DNA of 64,000 bases, taken from Modicisalibacter radicis. Lineage in GTDB: Bacteria > Pseudomonadota > Gammaproteobacteria > Pseudomonadales > Halomonadaceae. Below the pieces are notes generated by a model that worked only from the letters and a program-made list of their open reading frames with translations, was not told the DNA's origin and made no database searches. Position 1 is the stretch's first letter; each line of letters opens with the position of its first letter. Of this stretch, positions 35,133-44,107 are shown piece after piece. Where the stretch lies: positions 1 through 64,000 of the forward strand of contig NZ_CAAHFN010000057.1 in the NCBI RefSeq assembly GCF_900961225.1. The letters are read 5' to 3'. The position numbers and the translations under genes were made by a program.

Positions 35133-38100
35133 GCCAGTCACCATCACAGCCCAACCGCCTGGCGCAAGGCGGTCAGGTCGACCGCTCGCGCACGCTGAAC
35201 TTCACCTTCAATGGCAAGCGCTATTCGGGCCATGCCGGCGACACCCTGGCATCAGCCCTGCTCGCCAATGGCGTCGATATCGTCAATCGCAGCTTCAAGT
35301 ATTCACGCCCGCGGGGGATCGTCGCCGCCGGCGCCGAGGAGCCCAACGCGGTGGTACAGCTGGGGGCCAGCGAGGCGGCCCAGGTGCCCAACGTGCGCGC
35401 CACGCAGCAGGCCCTCTACGACGGGCTCACGGCGCGCAGCACCAACGGCTGGCCCAACGTCCAGCGCGACCTGATGGGCATGGTGGGCAAGGTCAGTGGC
35501 GCCTTCATGCCGCCCGGCTTCTATTACAAGACCTTCATGGCCCCGGCTTCGCTGTGGATGACCTACGAGAAATACATCCGCAAGGGCGCCGGCCTGGGCA
35601 ACAGCCCCACCGAAGCCGACCCGGACCACTATGACCACATGAACCGGCATTGCGACGTGCTGGTCGTCGGTGCCGGCCCGGCGGGCCTGGCTGCCGCGCT
35701 CACGGCGGCGCGCAGCGGATCACGGGTCATCCTCTGCGACGAGCAGGAGGCGATGGGCGGTTCGCTGCTGGACAGCCGCGAGCCGATCGACGGGGCGCCC
35801 GCCGTGCAGTGGGTCGAGCGGACCCTCGAGGCACTCGGCGCCATGGACAACGTGACGCTGCTGCCGCGTACCACGGCCAACGGCTATCACGACCACAACT
35901 TCGTGACCCTGCACGAGCGTCGCACCGAGCATCTGGGCGATACCGCGCCGACCCGCGACGGGCGTCGCCAGGTACGTTCGCGCCTGCATCGGGTGCGTGC
36001 CCGCCAGGTGGTCCTGGCCACCGGCACCCATGAGCGTCCGCTGGTCTATGCCAACAACGACGTGCCCGGCAACCTGGTGGCCGGGGCCGTATCCACCTAC
36101 ATCCGCCGCTATGGCGTGGTGCCGGGCAACAGGCTGGTGCTCTCGACCAGCAACGACCACGCCTACCGGGCCGCGCTGGACTGGCATGAAGCCGGCCGCG
36201 AGGTGGTGGCCATCGTCGATGCCCGCGCCAATCCCGACGGCGAGCTCGTCGAGCGGGCCCGGGCGCTGGGCATCCGCGTGATCACCGACAGTGCGGTGAT
36301 CGAGGCCAAGGGCGCCAATCGCGTCAGCGCCGCCCGCGTGGCGAAGATCGATGCTCAGCTGTTCACGCTGGCCGGCCGTGTCGAGGAGCTGGCCTGTGAC
36401 ACCATTGCCAGCTCCGGCGGCTACAGCCCGGTCATTCATCTCTCCTCGCACACCGGCACCCGCCCGCTGTGGCGCGACGACATTCTCGGCTTCGTGCCGG
36501 GGACGCTGAAGGGCATGACGTCGGCCGGTGGCGCCCAGGGCATCTATGCGCTGCCGGCGGTGATCGCCGACGGCATCGACGCCGGCAGCCAGGCGGTCCA
36601 GGCCAATGGACAGTCGGCGGAGCCTTTCGAGGCGCCCCTTGTGGCGCCAATCCGCGAAGGGGAGAGCGTGGCGCTCTATCAGATCCCTCACGAGAAGCCG
36701 ACCCTGCGTGCGCCCAAGCAGTTCGTCGACCTGCAGAACGATGTCAGCGCGGCGGGGATCGAAGTGGCCACCCGCGAGGGCTTCGAGTCCATCGAGCACG
36801 TCAAGCGCTACACGGTGATGGGCTTCGGCACCGACCAGGGCAAGCTGGGCAACATCAACGGCATGGCGATCGTCGCCCGCTGCCTGAGACGCACGATTCC
36901 CGAGGTGGGCACCACCGTCTTCCGGCCCAACTACACCCCGGTGACCTTCGGTGCCATCGTCGGCCGCCACTGCCGCGAACTGTTCGACCCCGAGCGCTAT
37001 ACCGCGCTGCATCAGTGGCATGTCGAGCAGGGCGCCGAGTTCGAGGACGTGGGCCAGTGGAAGCGCCCCTGGTATTTCCCGCGGACCGTCAATGGCAAGA
37101 AGGAGAGCATGCACGAGGCGGTGGCCCGCGAGTGCCTGGCGGTGCGCGAACGGGTCGGCATTCTCGATGCATCGACCCTGGGCAAGATCGATATCCAGGG
37201 GCCGGATGCCCGCGAGTTCCTGGGTCGCGTCTACACCAACAAGTGGGCCAAGCTGGCGCCGGGAAGGGTCCGTTACGGGCTGATGTGCAAGGACGACGGC
37301 ATGCTCATGGACGACGGCACGACCAGTTGCCTGGGCGAGAACCACTTCCTGATGACCACCACCACCGGCGGCGCCGCCGGGGTGCTGGAGTGGCTGGAGC
37401 TCTGGCACCAGACGGAGTGGCCGGAACTCGACGTCTACTTCAACTCGGTGACCGACCACTGGGCGACCATGACCGTGACCGGGCCCGACGCGCGCAAGCT
37501 GCTGGCCGAGATCACCGATATCGATCTCGACCGCGAGGCGTTCAAGTTCATGGACTGGCGCGAGGGCACGGTCGCCGGCGTGCCGGCCCGGGTCTTCCGC
37601 ATCTCGTTCACCGGCGAGCTGTCCTTCGAGATCAACGTCCAGGCCAATTACGCCATGCACGTCTGGAAGACCCTGTTCGAGCACGGCGAAAAGTATCAGC
37701 TGACGCCCTACGGCACCGAGACCATGCACGTACTGCGGGCCGAAAAGGGCCTGATCATCGTCGGCCAGGACACCGACGGCTCGGTCACCCCCGAGGACCT
37801 GGGCATGCAGTGGGCCATCGGCTACGACAAGCCGTTCGCGTGGATCGGCAAGCGCGCCCTGTCGCGCTCCGATACCCGACGCACCGACCGCAAGCAGTTC
37901 GTCGGCCTGAAGCCCAAGGACCCCAAGGTGGTGCTGGAGGAGGGCGCCCAGATCGTCTTCGACCCCAAGCAGGCCATTCCCATGGTCATGTCGGGTCACG
38001 TGACGTCCAGCTATTACAGCCCCTCGCTGGGACAGGGCTTCGCCCTGGCAGTGGTCAAGGGCGGTCACGAACGCATGGGCGATACCGTCTACTTGCCGAT

Positions 38101-38179
38101 GGTCGATGGCACCGTCCACGAGGCCGAAATCGTCAGCCCCGTCTTCATCGATCCCAAGGGAGAGCGCCAGAATGTCTGA
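35129..38179 (+). CDS. soxA: Sarcosine oxidase, alpha subunit
   Basis: A protein of 1016 aa in the expected size range. Domains in order: an N-terminal 2Fe-2S-ferredoxin-like fold (FNGKRYSGHAGDTLASALLANG), a NAD-binding pyridine nucleotide-disulfide oxidoreductase domain (DVLVVGAGPAGLAAALTAARSG near residues 173-194), and a C-terminal aminomethyltransferase (GcvT) domain with a THF site (RVGILDASTLGKIDIQGPDAREFLGRVYTNKWAKL). The GcvT part transfers the methyl-derived carbon to THF. Confidence 0.97.
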   Translation: MSQSPSQPNRLAQGGQVDRSRTLNFTFNGKRYSGHAGDTLASALLANGVDIVNRSFKYSRPRGIVAAGAEEPNAVVQLGASEAAQVPNVRATQQALYDGLTARSTNGWPNVQRDLMGMVGKVSGAFMPPGFYYKTFMAPASLWMTYEKYIRKGAGLGNSPTEADPDHYDHMNRHCDVLVVGAGPAGLAAALTAARSGSRVILCDEQEAMGGSLLDSREPIDGAPAVQWVERTLEALGAMDNVTLLPRTTANGYHDHNFVTLHERRTEHLGDTAPTRDGRRQVRSRLHRVRARQVVLATGTHERPLVYANNDVPGNLVAGAVSTYIRRYGVVPGNRLVLSTSNDHAYRAALDWHEAGREVVAIVDARANPDGELVERARALGIRVITDSAVIEAKGANRVSAARVAKIDAQLFTLAGRVEELACDTIASSGGYSPVIHLSSHTGTRPLWRDDILGFVPGTLKGMTSAGGAQGIYALPAVIADGIDAGSQAVQANGQSAEPFEAPLVAPIREGESVALYQIPHEKPTLRAPKQFVDLQNDVSAAGIEVATREGFESIEHVKRYTVMGFGTDQGKLGNINGMAIVARCLRRTIPEVGTTVFRPNYTPVTFGAIVGRHCRELFDPERYTALHQWHVEQGAEFEDVGQWKRPWYFPRTVNGKKESMHEAVARECLAVRERVGILDASTLGKIDIQGPDAREFLGRVYTNKWAKLAPGRVRYGLMCKDDGMLMDDGTTSCLGENHFLMTTTTGGAAGVLEWLELWHQTEWPELDVYFNSVTDHWATMTVTGPDARKLLAEITDIDLDREAFKFMDWREGTVAGVPARVFRISFTGELSFEINVQANYAMHVWKTLFEHGEKYQLTPYGTETMHVLRAEKGLIIVGQDTDGSVTPEDLGMQWAIGYDKPFAWIGKRALSRSDTRRTDRKQFVGLKPKDPKVVLEEGAQIVFDPKQAIPMVMSGHVTSSYYSPSLGQGFALAVVKGGHERMGDTVYLPMVDGTVHEAEIVSPVFIDPKGERQNV

Positions 38180-38804
38180 CGTCAGAGAATTCGATACCCG
38201 GCCCGCCGGGCACCCGAGCGCCGAGTCGCCGCTGGCGTGGTCCTTTCATCGACAAGCCCCGCCTCGTGAAGCCGGCGCGGGCGTGACGCTGCGCGAGCAC
38301 GCCTTCCTGGGTCACCTTGTCCTGCGTGGCGGCGCCATCGTCCTGGACGAGGCCGTGCGCGAGGTGCTGGGCATAGCCTTGCCGGCCCGGCCCAACACGC
38401 TGGCGCTGGATGATGGCGGCGAGCGTTCGGTTCAATGGCTGGCTCCCGACGAGTGGCTGGTCATCGTGCCCGCCGGCGAGGAGTTTACGCTGGAAAGCCG
38501 GCTGCGCCAGGCGCTGGGCCAGGCGCACTTCAGCATCGTCAATGTCAGCGGCGGGCAGACCCTCATCGAACTTTCGGGGCCGCAGGCCCGCGAGGTGCTG
38601 ATGAAGTCCACGACCTACGATGTACATCCGCAGGCGTTCCCGGTGGGCAAGGGCGTCACCGTGGTGTTCGCCAAGGCTTCGGTCGTGCTGCGCCGCCCGC
38701 GCGAGGATGCCTGGGAGCTCGTGGTGCGCCGCAGCTTCGCCGACTATTGTTACCGCTGGCTGTTGGATGCGGCTGGAGAGTATGGCGTCAGCGTGGCACG
38801 TTAA
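38172..38804 (+). CDS. soxG: Sarcosine oxidase, gamma subunit
   Basis: A protein of 210 aa from the ATG at 38172, which overlaps the soxA stop by 8 bp. SoxG/GcvT-like features are LREHAFLGHLVLRGG, RPNTLALDDGGERSVQWLAPDEWLVIVPAGEE, and VNVSGGQTLIELSGPQAREVLMKSTTYDVHPQAFPVGKGVTVVFAKASVVLRR. Completes the heterotetramer soxBDAG in canonical order. Confidence 0.93.
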   Translation: MSDVREFDTRPAGHPSAESPLAWSFHRQAPPREAGAGVTLREHAFLGHLVLRGGAIVLDEAVREVLGIALPARPNTLALDDGGERSVQWLAPDEWLVIVPAGEEFTLESRLRQALGQAHFSIVNVSGGQTLIELSGPQAREVLMKSTTYDVHPQAFPVGKGVTVVFAKASVVLRRPREDAWELVVRRSFADYCYRWLLDAAGEYGVSVAR

Positions 38805-38810
38805 ATCATC

Positions 38811-38835
38811 AGGCCGGCCCCAGCGCCGGCCTTTT
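38811..38835 (+). terminator. Intrinsic terminator/attenuator between soxG and purU
   Basis: A perfect 8-bp stem AGGCCGGC/GCCGGCCT with a 6-nt loop is followed by TTTT. It begins 7 nt after the soxG stop and would reduce purU expression relative to the sox genes. Confidence 0.7.
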
Positions 38836-38860
38836 CCATCAGCCGAAGAAAGTGAACGTC

Positions 38861-39727
38861 ATGAGCCGAATGGCCGATACCTGGATTCTTGCCGCCCAGT
38901 GCCCCAGTCGTCTGGGGACGGTGGATGTGGTGACGCGTTTCCTGAAGGAGCAGCATTGCTACATCATCGAGCTCAACTCCTTCGATGACCGGCTGGGCGG
39001 ACGCTTCTTCATCCGTGCCGAATTTCGCCCCGAATTGGAAGGATTCCATGGCGAGGCGTTTCAAGAGGCGTTTGCGCCGCGTGCCGCCGAGTTCGAGATG
39101 GATTTCGAGCTGACCCCGCCGGGCAAGCGCACGGGGACCGTGATACTCGTCTCCAAGGCCGATCACTGCCTGAACGATCTGTTGTATCGCTACCGTATCG
39201 GTCAGTTGCCGCTGGACATCCGCGCCGTCATCTCCAACCATCCGGATCTCGAGCCGCTGGCGACGTGGCATGGCCTACCCTATCACCATCTGCCCGTCAC
39301 GCCCGAGACCAAGCCGCAACAGGAAGCCCAGATCCAGGCGATCATCGAGGAGAGCGGGGCGGAACTGGTGGTGCTGGCGCGCTACATGCAGGTGCTGTCG
39401 CCGGCCATGTGCGAGCGGCTGGCGGGACGCGCCATCAATATTCACCACTCGCTACTGCCGGGGTTCAAGGGCGCCAGGCCCTATCACCAGGCGTATGAGA
39501 AGGGCGTCAAGCTGGTCGGCGCGACGGCGCACTACATCAACAACGATCTCGACGAAGGACCGATCATCGCCCAGGGCGTCGAGCCGGTCGATCACGCCCA
39601 CTACCCGGAAGACCTGGTGGCGAAGGGGCGCGACATCGAGTGCCTGACGCTGGCACGCGGCATTGGCTATCACCTGGAGCGTCGCGTATTCCTGCATGCG
39701 GGGCGCACGGTGGTATTGGGCAATTGA
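38861..39727 (+). CDS. purU: Formyltetrahydrofolate deformylase
   Basis: A protein of 288 aa: an N-terminal ACT domain (WILAAQCPSRLGTVDVVTRFLKEQHCYIIELNSFDDRLGGRFFIRAEF) and a C-terminal formyltransferase-like hydrolase domain (IRAVISNHPDLEPLA; LVVLARYMQVLSPAMCERLAGRAINIHHSLLPGFKGARPYHQAYEKGVKLVGATAHYI with catalytic Asn/His). It regenerates free THF from 10-formyl-THF with release of formate. That is the usual way to drain the one-carbon units made by demethylation, and purU accompanies soxBDAG in pseudomonads too. Confidence 0.96.
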   Translation: MSRMADTWILAAQCPSRLGTVDVVTRFLKEQHCYIIELNSFDDRLGGRFFIRAEFRPELEGFHGEAFQEAFAPRAAEFEMDFELTPPGKRTGTVILVSKADHCLNDLLYRYRIGQLPLDIRAVISNHPDLEPLATWHGLPYHHLPVTPETKPQQEAQIQAIIEESGAELVVLARYMQVLSPAMCERLAGRAINIHHSLLPGFKGARPYHQAYEKGVKLVGATAHYINNDLDEGPIIAQGVEPVDHAHYPEDLVAKGRDIECLTLARGIGYHLERRVFLHAGRTVVLGN

Positions 39728-39737
39728 CGTGTCGATT

Positions 39738-41774
39738 TCACAGGTCCTTGGCCAGCCTGAGCGCATCGTAAATGGCCGCATGCGTGTTGCGGTGAGAAAT
39801 CGCATCGCCGATCCGGAATAACTGGAATTTGCCGTCCGGATGGCTGTCGAGCGATTGCGGGCTGCCGGCGATCAGGTCGTCGTAGTCGACGGCGCCCCGG
39901 TTGCTCGACAGCGGCTTGAGTTCCTCGTAGAGATCGTCCAACGGCAGGGTGCCGAAGTTGACCACCACCTGATCCACGCGTCGCTCCAGGTCGAGCCGGG
40001 TATAGTCGCTGCTGATCGAGGCCACCAGAGCGCCGCCGTCGCGGCGGATGCCGGTCAGCCGAAACGTCGGCGTGAAGGTGACATCACGCACCTGCAGGGC
40101 GCGCATGTACGGCACCAGGTTCATGGCCATCACTTCCGGCGCCAGGGCGCGGTCGGCGGTCATGTACTCCACCCGGCTGCCCGCCTTGGCGATGATCTCC
40201 GCCGCCTGCAGCGCGGTATGGTCGCCGGCGTCATCGTAGACGAGCACGTTGCGCCCCGGCCTGGCGTGGCCTGAGAGGATGTCCCACCCCGTCACCGCCA
40301 GTTCGTTGCCTTCCGCCAGCGCCTGCTCGTTGGGCAGGCCGCCGGTCGCCACGATGACCACATCGGGAGACTCGGCGAGCACTTCGTCCTGTTCGGCGAA
40401 GACGTTGAAATGGAAGGTGACGCCCATCGCCCGGCAGCGCTCGATCCGCCAGTCGATGATCCCCATCATCTCGCGACGGCGTTCGCTCTGTGCCGTCAGG
40501 CGGATCTGGCCACCCGGGGCGTCGGCGGCCTCGAACACCACCACCTCGTGCCCGCGCTCGGCGGCCACGCGCGCCGCTTCCAGCCCGCCGGGCCCGCTGC
40601 CGATCACCACGACCTTGCGTCGGGTAGCGGCCGGGGCGATGGTATGCGGCATGGTGGTTTCGCGGCCGGTCGCCGCATTGTGAATGCAGTACGCCGCCCC
40701 GCCCTGGTAGATGCGATCGAGACAGTAGTTGGCGCCGACGCAGGGGCGAATTTCCGCCTCGCGGCCCTCCATGACCTTTTTCATCAGGTGCGGGTCGGCC
40801 ATGTGGGCGCGCGTCATGCCGATCATGTCCACCTTGCCCGAGGCGATCGCATGGCGTGCCGTGGCGACATCCTGAATCTTGGCGCCGTGGAAGGTGGGAA
40901 AATCGACCTCACGCTTGATGTCGCCGGCGAAGTCCAGATGCGGCGCGCTGGGCATGCCCTGGATCGGGATGACGTCCGTCAGCCCCGGGTCGGTATCGAT
41001 GTGCCCCTTCACCACGTTGAGGAAATCCACCAGGCCGCTGTCCTTCAACCGGTGCGAGATCGCCATGCCGTCGCGGGCATCGAAGCCCCCCGGCAGGCAT
41101 TCGTCGCCGGTATAGCGCACACCCAGCAGGAACTCCTCGCCCACCCGCGCGCGGATGCTGGCGAGCACCTCGAAGGTGAAGCGAAGCCGGTTTTCCAGGC
41201 TACCGCCGTAGGGCCCGTCGAGTTCGTTGGTCAGCGGCGACCAGAACTGGTCCATCAGGTGGCCGTAGGCCTGGATCTCGAGTCCATCCAGACCGGCGGC
41301 GTGCATGCGCTCGGCGGCATCGGTGTAGTCCCTGATCAGTCGCTCGATGTCCCAGAGCTCCGCCTTCTTGGGGTAGGCGCGGTGGGAGGCCTCGCGGTGA
41401 TTCGACGCCGAGACGATGGGCAGCCAGTCGCCCTTGTCCCAGCGGGTGCGGCGCCCCAGGTGGGTCAGCTGGATCATCACCGCCGTGCCATGTTCGTGGC
41501 AGGCATCGGTCAGCTCGCGCATCCACGGCACCACTTCATCCTTGTAGGCGAGGATGTTGTTGAAGACGGGCGGGCTGTCTTTCGAGACCGCCGCGGAACC
41601 CGCCGTCATGGTCAGCGCCACGCCGGCCCTGGCGCGTTCGACGTGATAGGCCCGGTACAGTTTCTTGGGCATGCCGTCTTCCGGGTAGGCGGGTTCGTGC
41701 GAGGTCAGCATGACCCGGTTCTTCAGCGTCAGGTGCTTGAGCTGCAGGGGCCGCAGCAGAGGGTCGTTGTTCAC
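39738..41774 (-). CDS. DgcA-like FMN/FAD oxidoreductase (dimethylglycine demethylase type)
   Basis: A protein of 678 aa from the GTG at 41774 (a TTG at 41810 would add 12 unlike residues). It has an Old-Yellow-Enzyme TIM barrel (LKHLTLKNRVMLTSHEPAYPEDGMPKKLYRAYHVERA; HAAGLDGLEIQAYGHLMDQFWSP) followed by a cysteine cluster and an FAD/NAD domain (KVVVIGSGPGGLEAARVAAERGHEVVVFEAA), the TMADH/2,4-dienoyl-CoA reductase layout. Position beside sox genes points to N-methyl removal from dimethylglycine (DgcA) or a related betaine. No dgcB is next to it. The second cysteine of the usual iron-sulfur motif reads as Ala (CVGANYC). Confidence 0.85.
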   Translation of the reverse strand: MNNDPLLRPLQLKHLTLKNRVMLTSHEPAYPEDGMPKKLYRAYHVERARAGVALTMTAGSAAVSKDSPPVFNNILAYKDEVVPWMRELTDACHEHGTAVMIQLTHLGRRTRWDKGDWLPIVSASNHREASHRAYPKKAELWDIERLIRDYTDAAERMHAAGLDGLEIQAYGHLMDQFWSPLTNELDGPYGGSLENRLRFTFEVLASIRARVGEEFLLGVRYTGDECLPGGFDARDGMAISHRLKDSGLVDFLNVVKGHIDTDPGLTDVIPIQGMPSAPHLDFAGDIKREVDFPTFHGAKIQDVATARHAIASGKVDMIGMTRAHMADPHLMKKVMEGREAEIRPCVGANYCLDRIYQGGAAYCIHNAATGRETTMPHTIAPAATRRKVVVIGSGPGGLEAARVAAERGHEVVVFEAADAPGGQIRLTAQSERRREMMGIIDWRIERCRAMGVTFHFNVFAEQDEVLAESPDVVIVATGGLPNEQALAEGNELAVTGWDILSGHARPGRNVLVYDDAGDHTALQAAEIIAKAGSRVEYMTADRALAPEVMAMNLVPYMRALQVRDVTFTPTFRLTGIRRDGGALVASISSDYTRLDLERRVDQVVVNFGTLPLDDLYEELKPLSSNRGAVDYDDLIAGSPQSLDSHPDGKFQLFRIGDAISHRNTHAAIYDALRLAKDL

Positions 41775-41832
41775 GGTGAGTACTCGCTTGTTGTTGTGAT
41801 ATCGATTCAAGCTAGCCGTGGCTGTACTAGGT

Positions 41833-41849
41833 TGTCAATAATGATGACA
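41833..41849. promoter_or_regulatory. TetR-type operator in the dgcA/tetR divergent region
   Basis: TGTCA-N7-TGACA, a 17-bp inverted repeat, lies in the 144-nt gap between the divergent DgcA-like and TetR genes. Size and position fit a TetR-family operator controlling both directions. Confidence 0.55.
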
Positions 41850-41918
41850 TCTGTGTACAGAGAGCTGACAAGGCTTCTGTTATCATCGCTGCCACGCCCA
41901 TGGGAGGGAGGGAACCGC

Positions 41919-42608
41919 GTGAAAAGTGACCGCTCCACGAGCAACCGGATTGCCTGGGTCGATGCGGCGTACGACCTGCTGATCGACTCCGGCGTAGGCG
42001 CCGTCAAGATCGTGCCGCTGGCCAGGAAGCTGGGCACGTCGCGCACCAGTTTCTACTGGCTGTTCAGGGATCGCGAAGAGGTGCTTGCCGCCTTGCTGGA
42101 GCGCTGGGAACACCAGAACACCCGCGCCCTGGTCCTGCAGACCGAAAGATATGCCGCGTCGATCGTCGAGGCCCTGCTGAACGTCTTCGACTGCTGGTTC
42201 GACCCCGCCCTCTTCGACTCGGAGTTCGAATACGCCGTCAGAAGCTGGAGCCTGCAGGACAGCGCCGTCGCCGAGCGGGTCCGCCATGCCGACGAACGAC
42301 GCCTCGAGGCGCTGCAGGCGATGTTCATCCGCTACGGCTACGAAGCCTCGGAAGCCGACACCCGCGCCAGGACCGTCTACCTGCTGCAGATCGGCTATAT
42401 CTCGATGCATACCCAGGAGAGCAAGGACACGCGCATAAGCCGCGTGGCGCAGTACGTCGCTATCTTTACCGGGCAACCCTGCACGCCCGCGGACCTCGAG
42501 CGTTTCGCCGCACGCCATACGACCCGGTTCTCCGCCGAGGAAGTGGCGGCTGCCCAACGGGAGATGACGCATGAAACGCGCTGCGCGGGGCCGATCGATC
42601 GCGACTGA
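41919..42608 (+). CDS. TetR family transcriptional regulator
   Basis: A protein of 229 aa with a GTG start preceded by GGAGGG at 6 nt. The HTH lies at about residues 25-55 (VPLARKLGTSRTSFYWLFRDREEVLAALLERWEH), followed by an all-helical ligand domain. It is divergent from the DgcA-like gene and upstream of the oxalomesaconate genes, and could regulate either. The candidate operator at 41833 favours the divergent promoter. Confidence 0.9.
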   Translation: MKSDRSTSNRIAWVDAAYDLLIDSGVGAVKIVPLARKLGTSRTSFYWLFRDREEVLAALLERWEHQNTRALVLQTERYAASIVEALLNVFDCWFDPALFDSEFEYAVRSWSLQDSAVAERVRHADERRLEALQAMFIRYGYEASEADTRARTVYLLQIGYISMHTQESKDTRISRVAQYVAIFTGQPCTPADLERFAARHTTRFSAEEVAAAQREMTHETRCAGPIDRD

Positions 42609-42834
42609 GAGTCAGCGCGGCCGGTTAGCGTGATGGCGGAAGAGGAGAGCTTGGCATCACAGCGCCCATAAGAAAAACGCATGCAGGTACGGGATAAAGC
42701 ATTACTCAGCGCCATTGCCGGGATGTCACGATGAAGCGCAACGAGAGATCCACACCTCGGACAGGCGTGCCGTGACGAGGCCATGCCGCGTTGACCGGGC
42801 CGATGTCGACCGGGGTGAAAGAGAGAGAAAGCCC
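42609..42834. other. Intergenic region upstream of galD
   Basis: No gene, hairpin or operator was recognised in these 226 nt apart from a weak purine-rich ribosome site (GAAAGAGAGAGAAAG) just before the tautomerase ATG. Confidence 0.4.
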
Positions 42835-43911
42835 ATGCAAACAGCGATCCCCTACCTGCACATGCGCGGCGGCACCTCGAAGGGGCTGTATTTCCTCGCC
42901 GACGACCTGCCCCGCGATACCGCGACCCGCGACGCCGTGCTGCTGGCGGCGATGGGCTCCCCCGACGCACGCCAGATCGACGGTCTGGGCGGCGCCGACT
43001 CGCTGACCAGCAAGGTGGCCATCGTCGACCGTGCCTCGCGCGACGACGCCGACATCGACTACCTGTTCGCCCAGGTGGTGGTCGACGAGCCCCGCGTGGA
43101 TTACGGCCAGAACTGCGGCAACATCCTGGCCGGGGTCGCCCCGTTCGCCATCGAGCGGGGGCTGGTGGCGGCCCGCGACGGCGAGACCCCGGTACGCATC
43201 CACATGGTCAATACCGGCCAGCTTGCCATCATCACGGTGCCGACACCCGGCGGTCATGTGGAATACGCCGGGGATGCGCGTATCTCGGGCGTGCCGGGCA
43301 GTGCCGCGGCGCTGATCGTCGAGTTCCAGGATACCGCCGGGTCGAGTTGCGGCGCGCTGCTGCCGAGCGGTAACGCCAGCGACCGGATCGACGGCGTCGA
43401 GGTGACCTGCATCGACAACGGCATGCCGGTGGTCGTGCTGCGCGCCGGGGATCTCGACATCGAGGGCCACGAAAGCTGCAGCGAGCTAGAAGCCAACGAC
43501 GCGCTCAAACGACGCCTCGAGCGCATCCGCCTGCAGGCGGGCGAGCTGATGAACCTGGGCGACGTCGCGGCCCGCACCGTGCCCAAGATGACGCTCGTCG
43601 CTCCGCCTGACGCGGGCGGCACCCTGACCACGCGCTCGTTCATTCCGCACCGCTGCCACCAGGCGATCGGGGTGCTGGGGGCCGTCAGCGTCGCCACCGC
43701 CTGCCTGATTCCCGGCTCGGTGACCGGCGCCCTGGTGGCGCTGCCCGCCGGCGATCGCAAGCGCCTGTCGATCGAGCATCCCACCGGTGAATTCACCGTC
43801 GAGCTGCGGCTCGATACCCAGGGGAACATCGTCAGTAGCGGCGTGCTCAGGACCGCGCGGCTGCTGGCCGAAGGGCGGGTCTTCGTGCCCGGCACCGTGT
43901 GGAAGCGCTAG
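42835..43911 (+). CDS. galD: 4-Oxalomesaconate tautomerase (PrpF family)
   Basis: A protein of 358 aa of the PrpF/DapF-like fold. Landmarks are MRGGTSKGLYFLADDLP at the N-terminus, YGQNCGNILAGVAPFAIERGLV (catalytic cysteine region), and VPKMTLVAPPDAGGTLTTRSFIPHRCHQAIGVLGAVSVATACLIPGSV. The substrate call comes from the two genes downstream, which match the next two steps of the oxalomesaconate pathway. By sequence alone a PrpF aconitate isomerase is possible, but no methylcitrate genes are nearby. Confidence 0.88.
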   Translation: MQTAIPYLHMRGGTSKGLYFLADDLPRDTATRDAVLLAAMGSPDARQIDGLGGADSLTSKVAIVDRASRDDADIDYLFAQVVVDEPRVDYGQNCGNILAGVAPFAIERGLVAARDGETPVRIHMVNTGQLAIITVPTPGGHVEYAGDARISGVPGSAAALIVEFQDTAGSSCGALLPSGNASDRIDGVEVTCIDNGMPVVVLRAGDLDIEGHESCSELEANDALKRRLERIRLQAGELMNLGDVAARTVPKMTLVAPPDAGGTLTTRSFIPHRCHQAIGVLGAVSVATACLIPGSVTGALVALPAGDRKRLSIEHPTGEFTVELRLDTQGNIVSSGVLRTARLLAEGRVFVPGTVWKR

Positions 43912-44107
43912 CCGGCGGACATGCCGAGGCAGCGCGCTGGCGTCCGGCCGGTCGATGAGCCTTGCCTGGCCGCTGTCCGCGACGGGTTGCGCTGCATGAA
44001 GTGCACGAAGGGCGCCCCGGCGCGTGCAACATCCGCAGAACCGAAAATCTTATGGGCCGTGGGCAGGCAATCGCCTTGGTTGCTGCCCCATCCGAGGGAG
44101 TTTGTGC

